The notes under the pieces were generated by a model that made no database searches, had not been told where the DNA came from, and was given only the letters and a program-made list of their open reading frames with translations. Of a stretch of 64,000 nucleotides of DNA, positions 18,955 through 28,062 are shown in pieces (the stretch's first letter is position 1; every line of letters begins with the position of its first letter). The translations under genes and the position numbers were made by a program. Source of the stretch: Nocardia nova (GTDB taxonomy: Bacteria > Actinomycetota > Actinomycetes > Mycobacteriales > Mycobacteriaceae); NCBI RefSeq assembly GCF_002933465.1, contig NZ_PSZE01000022.1, positions 43,185 through 107,184 of the forward strand, given 5' to 3'.

Positions 18955-20739
18955 TCAGGACACGACTTCCGGTGCGGCCGAATCGGATTCGGCGGTGCTC
19001 ACCCCTGCCTCACCGAACGTCGACATCTCCGACAGCGCGGCGATGGCCGCGCGCAGCAGCGGCAGCGCGCTCACCGCACCGGAGCCTTCACCGAGCCGCA
19101 TGTTCAGCTCGACCAGCGGCTCCAGATCGAGTTTAGCGAGGGCCAGCGGGTGCGCCGGCTCGGTGGACCGATGCCCGGCCACCCACCACCGCTTCGCACC
19201 GGGGGCGAGCATTTCGGCGATGAGCGCCGCGGCGGTGACCACCACACCGTCGAGAATCACCGGCGTGCGCCGTGCGGCGGCCTGCGCGAGATAGCCCGCG
19301 GTGGCGGCGAAATCCGCGCCACCGGCGATCCGCAGCAGCGCGAACGGGTCCTGCCGGTGCGGACGCGCGCGCCACATGGCGTCCCGGATCGCGGAGGCCT
19401 TGCGCATCCATCCGGCATCGTCGACGCCGGTGCCGCGGCCGATCGCCACCACCGGCTCGGTATCGGTGAGCGTGGCGATGAGAACGGTTGCCGGCGTGGT
19501 GTTTCCGATCCCCATATCGCCGGCGATCAGCAGGTCGGCTCCGCTGTCGATCTCCTCGTCGGCGATCGCTCGCCCCGCGGCCAGCGCGGCGTACAACTCG
19601 GCTTCGGTGAGGGCGTCCTCGCGATCGATGGCTCCGCTGGCGCGGCGAATCTTGTGTGCCGAGACCGACGGATCGGTGTCGGCGTCCACCGCGATGTCCA
19701 CCACTCGCACGGTCGCATCGGCCAGGCGCGCCAGCGCGTTCACCGCCGCCCCACCGGCCAGGAAGTTGGCGACCATCTGCGCGGTCACCTCACTGGGATA
19801 CGCCGAAACGCCGTGTCGCGCCACACCGTGGTCTCCCGCGAACACCACGACCCGGGCGCGCCGGAACTGTTGCGGCGGGCACTGCCCCTGGCACGCCGCC
19901 ACCCAGTTCCCCAGCGTCTCCAACCGTCCGAGCGCACCCGCCGGTTTGGTCAATTGCAGCTGCCGCTGCTCGGCCTCGGCCCGCACCCGCGCATCGGGAG
20001 CGGCGACCGGACCGAATGCCGGTGTGGTGCCGTCGAATTCGGCGAGGCCGCGCGGGGTCGAACCCGCCACCGAGCCGACGGCGGTAGCTCCTGCGCCCGA
20101 GGCCGTCGAACCGCCGCCGTCCGCGTCGTGACCGGCTGACAACGCTTTTTCCGCCGCCGCGGAAGCCGCCGCGATACCGCTTCCGGTCGAAGCACCCGCC
20201 CCCTTCAGCACGACCGGCACCCCGGCGACAACCAGCACGACCTCGTCGCACACCGCCGCGAGCCGCTGATTCAGCGTTCCGATCTCGTCCTGGAACAGTC
20301 GTCCCGACGCGGTCGCCGGAACCACACCCAGTCCTACCTCCGGGCTCACGATCAGCAAGCGGTCCGCATAGCCGGTCACCGCCGCGACCAGCGCATCGAT
20401 ATCGGGGCCGACGGTTCCGCGCGGCGAATCCCAGGCCGCGCGCGCGTCGATGCGGGCGGTCAACCAGGTGCCGAGGTCGTCGATCAACGTCACCGGCGCC
20501 GAGTCACCGAGCACGGTGATCGGATCGCCCTCCACCACATGCCAGGTACCGGGGCGCCGAACGCGATGGGCGGCAATACGATCGGCGAAGTCGGCGTCGG
20601 CGGGATCGGGAACCGCGGTCGCGACGTAGCGCACCGGTCCGCTGTGGCCGGCCACCTCCTCGGCATAGGCGGATTTCCCCGAGCGCGCCCCACCGAGCAC
20701 CAGCGTCCGCAGCCCTCGGCCGCCCGCAGCATCGTTCAC
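18955..20739 (-). CDS. cobUT: CobU-CobT fusion: adenosylcobinamide kinase/guanylyltransferase plus DMB phosphoribosyltransferase
   Basis: One open frame encodes both enzymes. The N-terminal ~185 residues are CobU, with the P-loop GGARSGKS at residues 16-23. A Gly/Ala/Ser-rich linker with little sequence conservation (about 185-260) leads into CobT, with TKPAGALGRLETLGNW, FAGDHGVARHGVSAYP, GDMGIGNTTPA and RLGEGSGA. CobU makes adenosylcobinamide-GDP and CobT makes alpha-ribazole phosphate, the two substrates brought together by CobS. The start is uncertain: GTG 20739 (or 20742) fits CobU best, and no strong ribosome-binding site is seen. Confidence 0.88.
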   Translation of the reverse strand: MNDAAGGRGLRTLVLGGARSGKSAYAEEVAGHSGPVRYVATAVPDPADADFADRIAAHRVRRPGTWHVVEGDPITVLGDSAPVTLIDDLGTWLTARIDARAAWDSPRGTVGPDIDALVAAVTGYADRLLIVSPEVGLGVVPATASGRLFQDEIGTLNQRLAAVCDEVVLVVAGVPVVLKGAGASTGSGIAAASAAAEKALSAGHDADGGGSTASGAGATAVGSVAGSTPRGLAEFDGTTPAFGPVAAPDARVRAEAEQRQLQLTKPAGALGRLETLGNWVAACQGQCPPQQFRRARVVVFAGDHGVARHGVSAYPSEVTAQMVANFLAGGAAVNALARLADATVRVVDIAVDADTDPSVSAHKIRRASGAIDREDALTEAELYAALAAGRAIADEEIDSGADLLIAGDMGIGNTTPATVLIATLTDTEPVVAIGRGTGVDDAGWMRKASAIRDAMWRARPHRQDPFALLRIAGGADFAATAGYLAQAAARRTPVILDGVVVTAAALIAEMLAPGAKRWWVAGHRSTEPAHPLALAKLDLEPLVELNMRLGEGSGAVSALPLLRAAIAALSEMSTFGEAGVSTAESDSAAPEVVS

Positions 20740-20966
20740 CACGTCAGCACGGTACCAATCGGCCCGCACCCCGACCGCCGCCCACCCGAGGCCCGGCCTC
20801 TCCGAGCCCAGGGCCCCGCAACGGCCGAGTTCGATCCGCGCAGCGCCGCTGTTGGGCACACTCGCGGCGGCAGTCGACCGGAAGCACACAGCAACCGCCC
20901 CGCCGACCGGACATACGGCTGCCCGTGCGGAGAACGATCGTGCCGACCGGCGCCGGATTCCCGAAC

Positions 20967-21635
20967 TCAGACCGCGTCGCCGGGCGACACCCGCGGCTTC
21001 GGGGCACGCATGCGGCGGATCTGGGAGGCCCGGACAAAGGCATACCAGCCCAGCGACCAGCTCGAGGTGGTGTCGTCGGGGTAGCGCTCCTGCACCCGCT
21101 TGTTGATCAGGCGTCCGATCACGAAGCCCTCGGCGACCATGAACAGCATCATCACGATCATCGCGAGGGTGACGTAGGCCTGCACCTGCGGGGTGAGGAA
21201 CATGGTCAGGATCAGCACCAGCGCCAGCGGCATGAACAGTCCGACCAGATTGCGGCGGGCGTCGACCAGGTCCCGGACGTAGGCACGAACCGGGCCGCGG
21301 TCGCGCGGCAGCAGATATTTGTCCTCACCGGCGAGCATCCGGGCGCGGCGATCGGCGGCGGCGGCCCGGCGTTCGGCCGAGGCGACCTTGCGTTCCTCGC
21401 GGTTGCCCCGGGTGGCCTTGCGCCGGGCGCGGGCCTCCTTGGCGGTCAGCGGCGCGGGCGCGACCGGCCCGCGGCGCCTGCCCTCGACGTCGCGGCGTCT
21501 GGGTGTCGGGCGCCCCTTGCCGGCGGTCGGTGCGGGCCGCTGCGCTGCTGTGGCCGTGTCATCGTCGGTCGCGGCCGACGTGTCGTCGACGTGGTCGTCG
21601 GTGGTGCTGGCATCGCCACGGCGCAGGAACTTCAC
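20967..21635 (-). CDS. DUF3043 membrane protein
   Basis: This 222-residue protein has a charged, Arg/Ala-rich cytoplasmic N-terminal half (KEARARRKATRGNREERK), then two transmembrane helices near residues 135-185 and a basic tail. It matches the DUF3043 actinobacterial family and sits next to cobU/T where M. tuberculosis has a conserved membrane protein (Rv2206). The function is unknown. GTG 21635 is chosen because the conserved VKFLRRG start follows it; the ribosome-binding site is weak. Confidence 0.8.
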   Translation of the reverse strand: MKFLRRGDASTTDDHVDDTSAATDDDTATAAQRPAPTAGKGRPTPRRRDVEGRRRGPVAPAPLTAKEARARRKATRGNREERKVASAERRAAAADRRARMLAGEDKYLLPRDRGPVRAYVRDLVDARRNLVGLFMPLALVLILTMFLTPQVQAYVTLAMIVMMLFMVAEGFVIGRLINKRVQERYPDDTTSSWSLGWYAFVRASQIRRMRAPKPRVSPGDAV

Positions 21636-21948
21636 GCCGACCAGGCTATTGGATGGCATACCGGCCTGGAAATACGGTCTCCACTGGCCTGTGTGATCGG
21701 TCATACCACCCATACCGGCAAACTGGCTCCGACCGGCCGGTCTGTACCCCGCGACACGCCCCGCGGGTGTGGCGATTCGCACGTTCGAGCGCCGTCGACC
21801 CGGCAATTCCGGGGCCGAGGGGCCCACGGCGGCGCGCGCAGTGGCAAGATTGGAATAGCCACCCGCGACGTGGCGTTGACAGCTACCGAGCCGTGCGCTG
21901 TTCACGGAAACAACGTTCACGGGTAACGAGGGTCTGCGAGGAGACTTC

Positions 21949-22299
21949 ATGACTGTGCAGAACGAGACCACCACCCACGGTGTGATCCTGACCGACGCCG
22001 CCGCGTCCAAGGCGAAGGCGCTGCTGGACCAGGAGGGCCGCGACGATCTGGCGCTGCGCATCGCGGTGCAGCCGGGCGGTTGCGCGGGTCTGCGGTACCA
22101 GCTGTTCTTCGACGATCGCACTCTCGACGGCGACCTGACCGCCGAGTTCGGCGGGGTCACGCTGGCCGTCGACCGGATGAGCGCCCCCTATGTCCAGGGT
22201 GCGTCCATCGACTTCGTCGACACGATCGAGAAGCAGGGCTTCACGATCGACAACCCGAACGCCACCGGCTCCTGCGCCTGCGGCGACAGCTTCAACTGA
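21949..22299 (+). CDS. IscA/ErpA-type iron-sulfur cluster carrier
   Basis: The 116-residue protein is an A-type Fe-S carrier. The three conserved cysteines are Cys45 in GGCAGLRY and Cys109/Cys111 in GSCACGDSF. A-type carriers receive clusters from the SUF system and pass them to apoproteins. It corresponds in position to M. tuberculosis Rv2204c. ATG 21949 follows GAGGAGA. A perfect 11-bp hairpin follows the stop codon. Confidence 0.9.
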   Translation: MTVQNETTTHGVILTDAAASKAKALLDQEGRDDLALRIAVQPGGCAGLRYQLFFDDRTLDGDLTAEFGGVTLAVDRMSAPYVQGASIDFVDTIEKQGFTIDNPNATGSCACGDSFN

Positions 22300-22313
22300 C
22301 GATCTGCTCCCGG

Positions 22314-22339
22314 CGCGGAATCTCTGCGGAGATTCCGCG
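22314..22339 (+). terminator. Hairpin after the IscA-like gene
   Basis: CGCGGAATCTC and GAGATTCCGCG form a perfect 11-bp stem around a TGCG loop, 15 bases after the stop codon. There is no long U-tract. Confidence 0.75.
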
Positions 22340-22371
22340 TCGTGTCGTGCACACGGTACGGTAAGGCTGAT

Positions 22372-22419
22372 TCCGTCCTCGACAGACTCCGCCCTCGACA
22401 GACTCCGCCCTCGACAGAC
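22372..22419 (+). repeat. 16-bp tandem repeat x3 before adoK
   Basis: Three head-to-tail copies of TCCGCCCTCGACAGAC (first copy with one change) end directly before the AAGGACCGGG ribosome-binding site of adoK. Confidence 0.85.
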
Positions 22420-22433
22420 AAGGACCGGGCTTC

Positions 22434-23405
22434 GTGACCATCGCTGTGTCCGCTTCCATCGCGACCGACCATTTGATGCGTTTTCCGGGGAAATTCTCCG
22501 ACGTCCTGCTTGCCGATCAGTTGCAGCACGTGTCGTTGAGTTTTCTGGTCGACGATCTGGTGATTCGCCGAGGCGGTGTCGGCGGCAACATCGCGTACGC
22601 GATGGGTCTGCTGAGCGGGAACCCGCTGCTGGTCGGCGCGGTCGGCCCCGACTTCGGTGAGTACCGCGACTGGCTGGAGCGCCACGGCGTGGACTGCTCG
22701 GCGGTGCGGATCTCCGAGACCGCGCACACCGCGCGCTTCGTCTGCACGACCGACGAGACCATGGCCCAGATCGCGTCGTTCTATCCCGGCGCGATGAGCG
22801 AGGCCCGCGACATCTCGATCGCCGAGGTGGCCGAAAACCGTTCGCTGGACCTGGTTTTGGTGGGCGCGAACGATCCCGACGCGATGCTGCGCCACACCGA
22901 GGAGTGCCGCAAGCTCGGCATCCCGTTCGCCGCGGACCCCTCGCAGCAACTGGCCCGCCTCGACGGCGACCAAGCGCTCGCCCTGATCGACGGCGCCACA
23001 TACCTTTTCACCAACGAGTACGAGTGGGGCCTGCTGCTGCAGAAGACCGGGCTGTCCCCCGAGGAGATCGGCCGCCGGGTCGGCATTCGCGTCACCACCC
23101 TCGGCGCCAAGGGCGCGCTGATCGTCGACAGTGACGGTGTCGAGGTGAATGTCGAAGTGGTGCCGGAACTTTCGCAGGTCGACCCGACCGGCGTCGGCGA
23201 CGCGTTCCGGGCCGGCTTCCTCACCGGGCACACCGCCGGACTCAGCCTGCAGCGCTCGGCCCAGCTGGGTTCGCTGACCGCGGTGCTGGTGCTGGAAACC
23301 GTGGGCACCCAGGAGTGGTCGCTCGACCGCGACGACGCATTGCGGCGGTTGCGCGGCGCGTACGGCCCGGAGGCCGCGGACGAACTCGGCGCGCTGCTGA
23401 ACTGA
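22434..23405 (+). CDS. adoK: Adenosine kinase (PfkB family)
   Basis: This 323-residue ribokinase-fold protein matches mycobacterial AdoK (Rv2202c), which phosphorylates adenosine to AMP in purine salvage. The N-terminal GGVGGNIAYAMG binds the sugar, and the C-terminal DPTGVGDAFRAGFLTG holds the catalytic base and anion hole. GTG 22434 follows AAGGACC. It lies downstream of the IscA-like gene; a hairpin and tandem repeats between them suggest its own leader. Confidence 0.92.
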   Translation: MTIAVSASIATDHLMRFPGKFSDVLLADQLQHVSLSFLVDDLVIRRGGVGGNIAYAMGLLSGNPLLVGAVGPDFGEYRDWLERHGVDCSAVRISETAHTARFVCTTDETMAQIASFYPGAMSEARDISIAEVAENRSLDLVLVGANDPDAMLRHTEECRKLGIPFAADPSQQLARLDGDQALALIDGATYLFTNEYEWGLLLQKTGLSPEEIGRRVGIRVTTLGAKGALIVDSDGVEVNVEVVPELSQVDPTGVGDAFRAGFLTGHTAGLSLQRSAQLGSLTAVLVLETVGTQEWSLDRDDALRRLRGAYGPEAADELGALLN

Positions 23406-23509
23406 GCGCCGGCCCGAGAGACCGAGTCATCCGGCGGCCGGCGGCCGTGACGATTCACAACATTGCGTCCGGATGCGCGGAGTTCGCCGGCGAACAATAG
23501 GGTGTGCGT

Positions 23510-24223
23510 ATGGGATCCGATCGTTTGTATTTTCGTCAGCTGCTGGCGGGCCGGGACTGGGCCGTCGGCGATCCGATTGCCACCCAGATGCGGAACTTCT
23601 CGTATCTGATCGGCGATCGCGAGTCCGGCGAATGTGTGGTGGTGGATCCCGCGTACGCGGCGAGTGATCTGGTCGATATCGCCGAGGCCGACGGCCTGCG
23701 GCTGACCGGTGTGCTGGCAACTCATCATCATCCCGACCACGTCGGCGGCGCGATGATGGGTTTCACCCTGCGCGGGGTGAAGGAACTGCTCGAGCGGGTA
23801 CAGGTTCCGGTGCACGTGAACCACGAGGAACTGTCCTGGGTCGCCAACGTCACCGGTATCGCCCCGAGCGAGCTGACCGGACACGACCACGGCGACACCC
23901 TCGCCGTCGGTGGCGTCGAGATCGAATTCCTGCACACCCCCGGCCACACGCCGGGCAGCCAGTGCTTCCTGTTCGAGAACCGGCTCGTCGCCGGTGACAC
24001 TCTGTTCGTGGACGGCTGCGGCCGCACCGACTTCCCCGGCGGGGATTCCGACGCCATGTTCCGCAGCCTGCGCCACCTGGCCGAGCTGTCCGGCGACCCG
24101 GTCGTCTACCCCGGCCACTGGTACTCGGAAGAACCCAGCGCGGCCCTGTCGTCGGTGCGCGAGAACAACTACGTCATGCGCCCGACCACCCTGGAACAGT
24201 GGCATATGCTCATGCCCGGCTGA
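23510..24223 (+). CDS. Metallo-beta-lactamase-fold hydrolase (glyoxalase II-like)
   Basis: The 237-residue protein has the MBL metal site: THHHPDHVGG, the HTPGHTPGSQCF strand with its His, GDTLF with the bridging Asp, and a late PGHW His. This pattern fits glyoxalase II-like or persulfide-dioxygenase-like enzymes, but the thioester substrate is unknown. ATG 23510 is preferred; GTG 23504 is two codons upstream. A good terminator follows. Confidence 0.85.
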   Translation: MGSDRLYFRQLLAGRDWAVGDPIATQMRNFSYLIGDRESGECVVVDPAYAASDLVDIAEADGLRLTGVLATHHHPDHVGGAMMGFTLRGVKELLERVQVPVHVNHEELSWVANVTGIAPSELTGHDHGDTLAVGGVEIEFLHTPGHTPGSQCFLFENRLVAGDTLFVDGCGRTDFPGGDSDAMFRSLRHLAELSGDPVVYPGHWYSEEPSAALSSVRENNYVMRPTTLEQWHMLMPG

Positions 24224-24242
24224 GCGACCGCCTCCATCCTCC

Positions 24243-24271
24243 AAGCCCTTTCGCCTTGCGCGAGAGGGCTT
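24243..24271 (+). terminator. Intrinsic terminator after the MBL-fold gene
   Basis: AAGCCCTTTCGC pairs with GCGAGAGGGCTT (one G-T pair) around a five-base loop and is followed by TT. Confidence 0.85.
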
Positions 24272-24408
24272 TTCGCATTTCCTGGGCGGTTCACCACCCC
24301 GGGCGGAACTTTTGCCGACGCTGCGTTGGCATCTTACCGACGCGCCGTCAGAAAGACGGTGCTGTCTCGCCGCCGGTCCGCCCGGCGGCAGCCGTGAGGA
24401 GTGTTGTC

Positions 24409-25116
24409 ATGTTCCTGGCACTGCGCGAACTGTGGTACGCGCGAGTGAGATTCGGCCTGATGGGCGGCGTGGTCGCGCTCATCTCGATCCTGACCGTGAT
24501 GCTGTCCGGGCTGTCGTCCGGACTGGTCGACGACGGTGTCTCCGGCCTGCGCGCCCTGCCGGTCGACGCCTTCGCCTTCGCGCACGGCACGAAGACCGAC
24601 TCGGCATTCACCCGCAGCACGATCGACACCGCACAGGTGGCGGCGTGGCGATCCCAGCCGGGCGTGGCCGATGCCGCCCCCTTCGGCAATACGCTGGTCA
24701 ACGCCAAGACCAGCGGTGGAGTCGCGGTCGACTTCGCGCTCTTCGGCGTCGAACCGCAGTCGTTCCTGGCCCCGGAACCGGCGAAGGGCGCAGGACTGGA
24801 TCGACCGGACGGCATCGTCGTGAGCGCGACCGCCCTCGACAAGGCGGTGTTGCGGGCGATCGGCGCGCCGACGCGGTTCCTGCTCGCGGACGGACTGACT
24901 CAGGCCGTGGTGGTGCTGGTCGGCGCGACCGCCATCGGGGTGCTGATCGCCGTCGGCGGCAGCCGATTCATTCACGGCATGCCGTTCACCCTCGATCCCG
25001 CGGCCATCGCCACCGGAGCCGGGCTGCTGGTGTTGCTCGGTGTGCTGGGCGCGGCCGCCGCCATCGTGCGTGTCACCAGAATCGATCCCCTCGCGGCCTT
25101 GGGAGCCAACCGATGA
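24409..25116 (+). pseudogene. ABC transporter permease (FtsX/MacB type) with internal deletion
   Basis: The frame is open for 235 residues but looks like the two ends of a longer permease. It has an N-terminal helix (LWYARVRFGLMGGVVALIS), the start of the extracellular domain up to about residue 149 (IVVSATALD), then an abrupt jump to the C-terminal coupling segment KAVLRAIGAPTRFLL and the last two helices. Related actinobacterial permeases are commonly around 350 residues or longer, so roughly 100-150 residues, including one helix, appear to be missing in frame. The stop overlaps the ATPase start (ATGA), as in an intact operon. Confidence 0.7.
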
Positions 25117-25846
25117 GCAGCTTCACCACACGCAAAGGCACTGCGACACAAGCGAATACGCGCGGCGCCAACCTTTCCGGCTCGAATACGGGACTCGAAC
25201 TCGACGGCGTAACCCTCGCCCTCGGCGACGGCGCCGATACGGTGACCGCGCTGGACGGCGTGCACCTGTCGGTCACGCCTGGGGAATTCGTCGCGATCAT
25301 CGGCCCCTCCGGCTCGGGCAAATCGAGCCTGCTCGCCGTGGCGGGCGGTCTCACCACCCGGATACCGGACGTGTTCGCATCGGCGGCACCGATCTCACCT
25401 CCCTGAGCGCGCGGGAGCGCACCCGATTCCGGCTGCGCCACATCGGTTTCGTCTTCCAATCGGGCAACCTCCTGCCCGCGCTGACGGCCGCCGATCAGCT
25501 GCGCCTCGTCGCCCGCCTCACCGGCGCCCGCCGCGATCCGCGGGAGTTGCTCGGCGCGATCGGCATGGGCGAGAAGGCGAATCGGCGACCGGAGCAACTG
25601 TCCGGCGGTGAGCGCCAGCGCGTCGGCATCGCTCGCGCGCTGATGGGCTCGCCGCGAGTCCTGCTGGTCGACGAGCCGACCGCCGCTCTGGATCGCGCCC
25701 GCAGCGCGGAGGTGGTGGAACTGCTGGCCCGCGAAACCCGCGCGGCGGCGGTCGCCACCGTCATGGTCACCCACGACCACGACATCCTCGACCGCTGCGA
25801 CCGCGTCCTGCACATGGTCGACGGCCGCCTCACCCCCGAGCGCTGA
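25113..25846 (+). pseudogene. ABC transporter ATPase with a frameshift
   Basis: The frame from ATG 25113 gives the Walker A GPSGSGKSSLL and runs to GGLTTR before shifting into nonsense that stops at 25406. The next frame resumes at once with DTGRVRIGGTDL, then the Q-loop, signature LSGGERQRVGIARAL, Walker B VLLVDEPTAALD and the switch His (VMVTHDHD). The break lies at the CCC run at 25357-25359, where one missing C would explain it. The intact protein would be a LolD/MacB-type ATPase of about 245 residues. Confidence 0.85.
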
Positions 25847-25877
25847 AGGTCACGGCACACCGCGACCGAGTGTGACC

Positions 25878-25903
25878 GCGACAGGATGTGATAGCACTGT
25901 CGC
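25878..25903. promoter_or_regulatory. Weak inverted repeat upstream of TetR gene
   Basis: GCGACAG and CTGTCGC are separated by 12 bases, about 65 bases before the TetR start. This could be an autoregulatory operator. Confidence 0.3.
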
Positions 25904-25966
25904 ACAGGGTCGGATGCGGCCCGGCCGGGTGAAACACCTTCCCGGCCGCGGCGAGAAGGAGGTTTC

Positions 25967-26575
25967 GTGCCGAGGATTCAGGCGGCGACGGTCGCGGAAC
26001 ACCGGCAGGCGCAGCGGCGTGCCCTCCTCGACGCCGCGCGCGCGCTCCTCTCCGAACAGACCGGTGCGGCACCCACACTCGTCGAGGTGGCTGCCCGCGC
26101 CGGTCTGGCCCGGCCCAGCGTCTATCAGTATTTCGGCTCACGAGACGAACTGTTCGAGGCGGTACTGGCCGATGCGCTACCCCGCTGGAGCGCACGGATC
26201 ACCGAGCGCATGGCCGCGGCCGACGACCCCGGCGCCAAGGTCTTGACCTATGCGCTGGTCAACCTCGAACTGGTCGACGAGGGCGAACACGCGGTGGTAC
26301 AAGGGCTTTCGACCCATATCGCGCCCGATGCCCTCGCCGCCCAGGGCCGCGCCACCCACGACGAACTCCGCACGCCGCTGATCGCCGCGCTGACCGAACT
26401 CGGCGCACTAGATCCGGCGACGACCGCCGAACTGATCAACGCCGTCGTCCTCACCGCCTCGCGCATGGTCGAAAACCACGCCCCCGTCGACACGGTGGCG
26501 GCGCGCGTCCGAGAGCTACTGACTCCGTATCTCCATCACGCGGCGGCCGGCACGCACACACCCGACGGCGCGTAG
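25967..26575 (+). CDS. TetR-family regulator
   Basis: The 202-residue protein has a TetR helix-turn-helix at about residues 20-65 (TLVEVAARAGLARPSVYQYFGSRDELF) and an all-helical ligand domain. GTG 25967 follows GAGAAGGAGG. It lies directly after the damaged ABC transporter genes in the same direction and probably controlled them. Its own reading frame is intact. Confidence 0.88.
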   Translation: MPRIQAATVAEHRQAQRRALLDAARALLSEQTGAAPTLVEVAARAGLARPSVYQYFGSRDELFEAVLADALPRWSARITERMAAADDPGAKVLTYALVNLELVDEGEHAVVQGLSTHIAPDALAAQGRATHDELRTPLIAALTELGALDPATTAELINAVVLTASRMVENHAPVDTVAARVRELLTPYLHHAAAGTHTPDGA

Positions 26576-26770
26576 TTCCTGCTCGGCCACTGAGGCCCGA
26601 CGCGGCCGAGATCTGGATGATCGGCCATACCCGGTTGCTGTCGATCGGTGTACTGCTGGTCTTCGGCGCCCTCTTCATCCGCGGCATCGTCGATCTGTCC
26701 TGGGCGCGGCGACCGCCCAGTCCACGGTGGCCGGGTTGCGAGCGGGTAGTGCGGCGAAACGGCGAACGCT

Positions 26771-27751
26771 TCAGCGCGTGGCCGCGTTCTCCGCCACCAC
26801 CCGGAAGCCCAGATTCCCCGTCGAGGAGACCGGCTCGCTGCCCTGTCGCGCCGAGACCCGGTAGCGGCGGCAGTAGGACAGATGGCACAGATACGATCCG
26901 CCCCGCATCACCCGGTCGCGGCCGAGATCGGGTCCGGTGGGATTCGCTTCGGGACTGTGCCGGTAGTAGTCCGGCGAGAAGTAGTCCGAACACCACTCCC
27001 ACACATTCCCGGTGGTGTTGTAGAGCCCGAAACCGTTGGGCGCGTACGCGTTCACGGGCATCGTGCCGAGATGCGCGCCGGGGGCCGTGCGGGGGAATTC
27101 ACCGGTGAACACATTCATCCGCCGCTGCCCGTCCGGCTCGAAGTCCTCACCCCAGGGAAACGGGCCGGTGGATCCGGCGCGGGCGGCGTACTCCCATTCG
27201 GCCTCGGTGGGCAACCGCGTGCCCGACCACGTGCAGAAGGCTCGGGCGTCCTCCCAGGAGACGTGGACCACGGGATGGTCGGCCAGGGTGCCGACGTCGG
27301 AGTCGGGCCCGAACGGATGAGCCCAGTCCGCGCCCTCCACCTGCCGCCACCACGGGGCGTTGACCACCGCGCGAGTGGGCGGCATATCCGGCGGCAGCAC
27401 ACCGGCGAAGACGAACGACCAGCCGTATTTCTCGGCGTCGGTGCGGTAGCCGGTGTCGGCCACGAACGCGGCGAAGTCGGCATTGGTCACCGCGTACCGG
27501 CCGATGGCGAAGGCGTCGACGGTGACCGGGTGGCACGGCCCCTCCCCGTCGCCGGGGTAGGCCCAGCGGCTCTCGTCTCCCATGGTGAAGGTGCCGCCGG
27601 GAAGGGCGACCAGGGCGAGCTCGAAGTCGCGGCGGTGGTCTCCCTCGGCCGAGTGACCGGCGATGTCATCGTGCCCGGTCGGCTCGGCGTTCTTTTCCGC
27701 GGAGGGTGCACAGCAGGCGTGGTGGGTGCCGGAGTCGGTGCGATGTGGCAT
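26771..27751 (-). CDS. Formylglycine-generating enzyme
   Basis: This 326-residue FGE-sulfatase-fold protein converts the active-site Cys of type I sulfatases to formylglycine. It has both copper-binding cysteines of aerobic FGE, Cys289 and Cys294, in RGGSYLCHLSYCRRYR. Other family segments include LPGGTFTMG, RLPTEAEWEYAAR and TGNVWEWCSDYF. The N-terminal HHACC cluster lies ahead of the domain. ATG 27751 has GAGGGAGAGG upstream. No sulfatase gene lies in the window, so its client is elsewhere. Confidence 0.92.
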   Translation of the reverse strand: MPHRTDSGTHHACCAPSAEKNAEPTGHDDIAGHSAEGDHRRDFELALVALPGGTFTMGDESRWAYPGDGEGPCHPVTVDAFAIGRYAVTNADFAAFVADTGYRTDAEKYGWSFVFAGVLPPDMPPTRAVVNAPWWRQVEGADWAHPFGPDSDVGTLADHPVVHVSWEDARAFCTWSGTRLPTEAEWEYAARAGSTGPFPWGEDFEPDGQRRMNVFTGEFPRTAPGAHLGTMPVNAYAPNGFGLYNTTGNVWEWCSDYFSPDYYRHSPEANPTGPDLGRDRVMRGGSYLCHLSYCRRYRVSARQGSEPVSSTGNLGFRVVAENAATR

Positions 27752-28062
27752 GACTACCTCTCCCTCACTGTCCGAACGTCAACGCCGGCAGCGGTAGCCG
27801 AACGTTCGCTGAGCCGACGGTACAGCGCCGTTCACCCCGTGGGGGGCAGTATTCGGCAACTGTTTCGGACGGCTCGGGCGGAGGGACATCGAATTCACCC
27901 TCGGCGGATGCGGCACACAGCCGCGAACGTGTCGCACACGCGGCACGGCAACCGCTCACATGAGCAGCTGACCTGCCGCGCGGGCCGCTCGCGCACCGGT
28001 TCCGGTGCACGCCTGCGGCGCGTGCCGAAAGGCCCCGCGCCCCAGCCCGTTCTTCTCCCGGC
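27752..28062. other. Intergenic region between ilvE and the FGE gene
   Basis: This 311-base region should hold the FGE promoter. Both flanking genes are on the minus strand. I see no credible gene, repeat or strong hairpin in it. Confidence 0.4.

Noticed and set aside
20740..20966. Possible cobalamin riboswitch upstream of the cob genes
   Set aside because: I could not find a convincing B12-box core or the expected paired elements in either orientation.
26617..27108. Frame starting with a hydrophobic helix (MIGHTRLLSIGVLLVFGALF)
   Set aside because: It loses coding character after about 32 residues and runs antisense into the formylglycine-generating enzyme; at most a tiny remnant.
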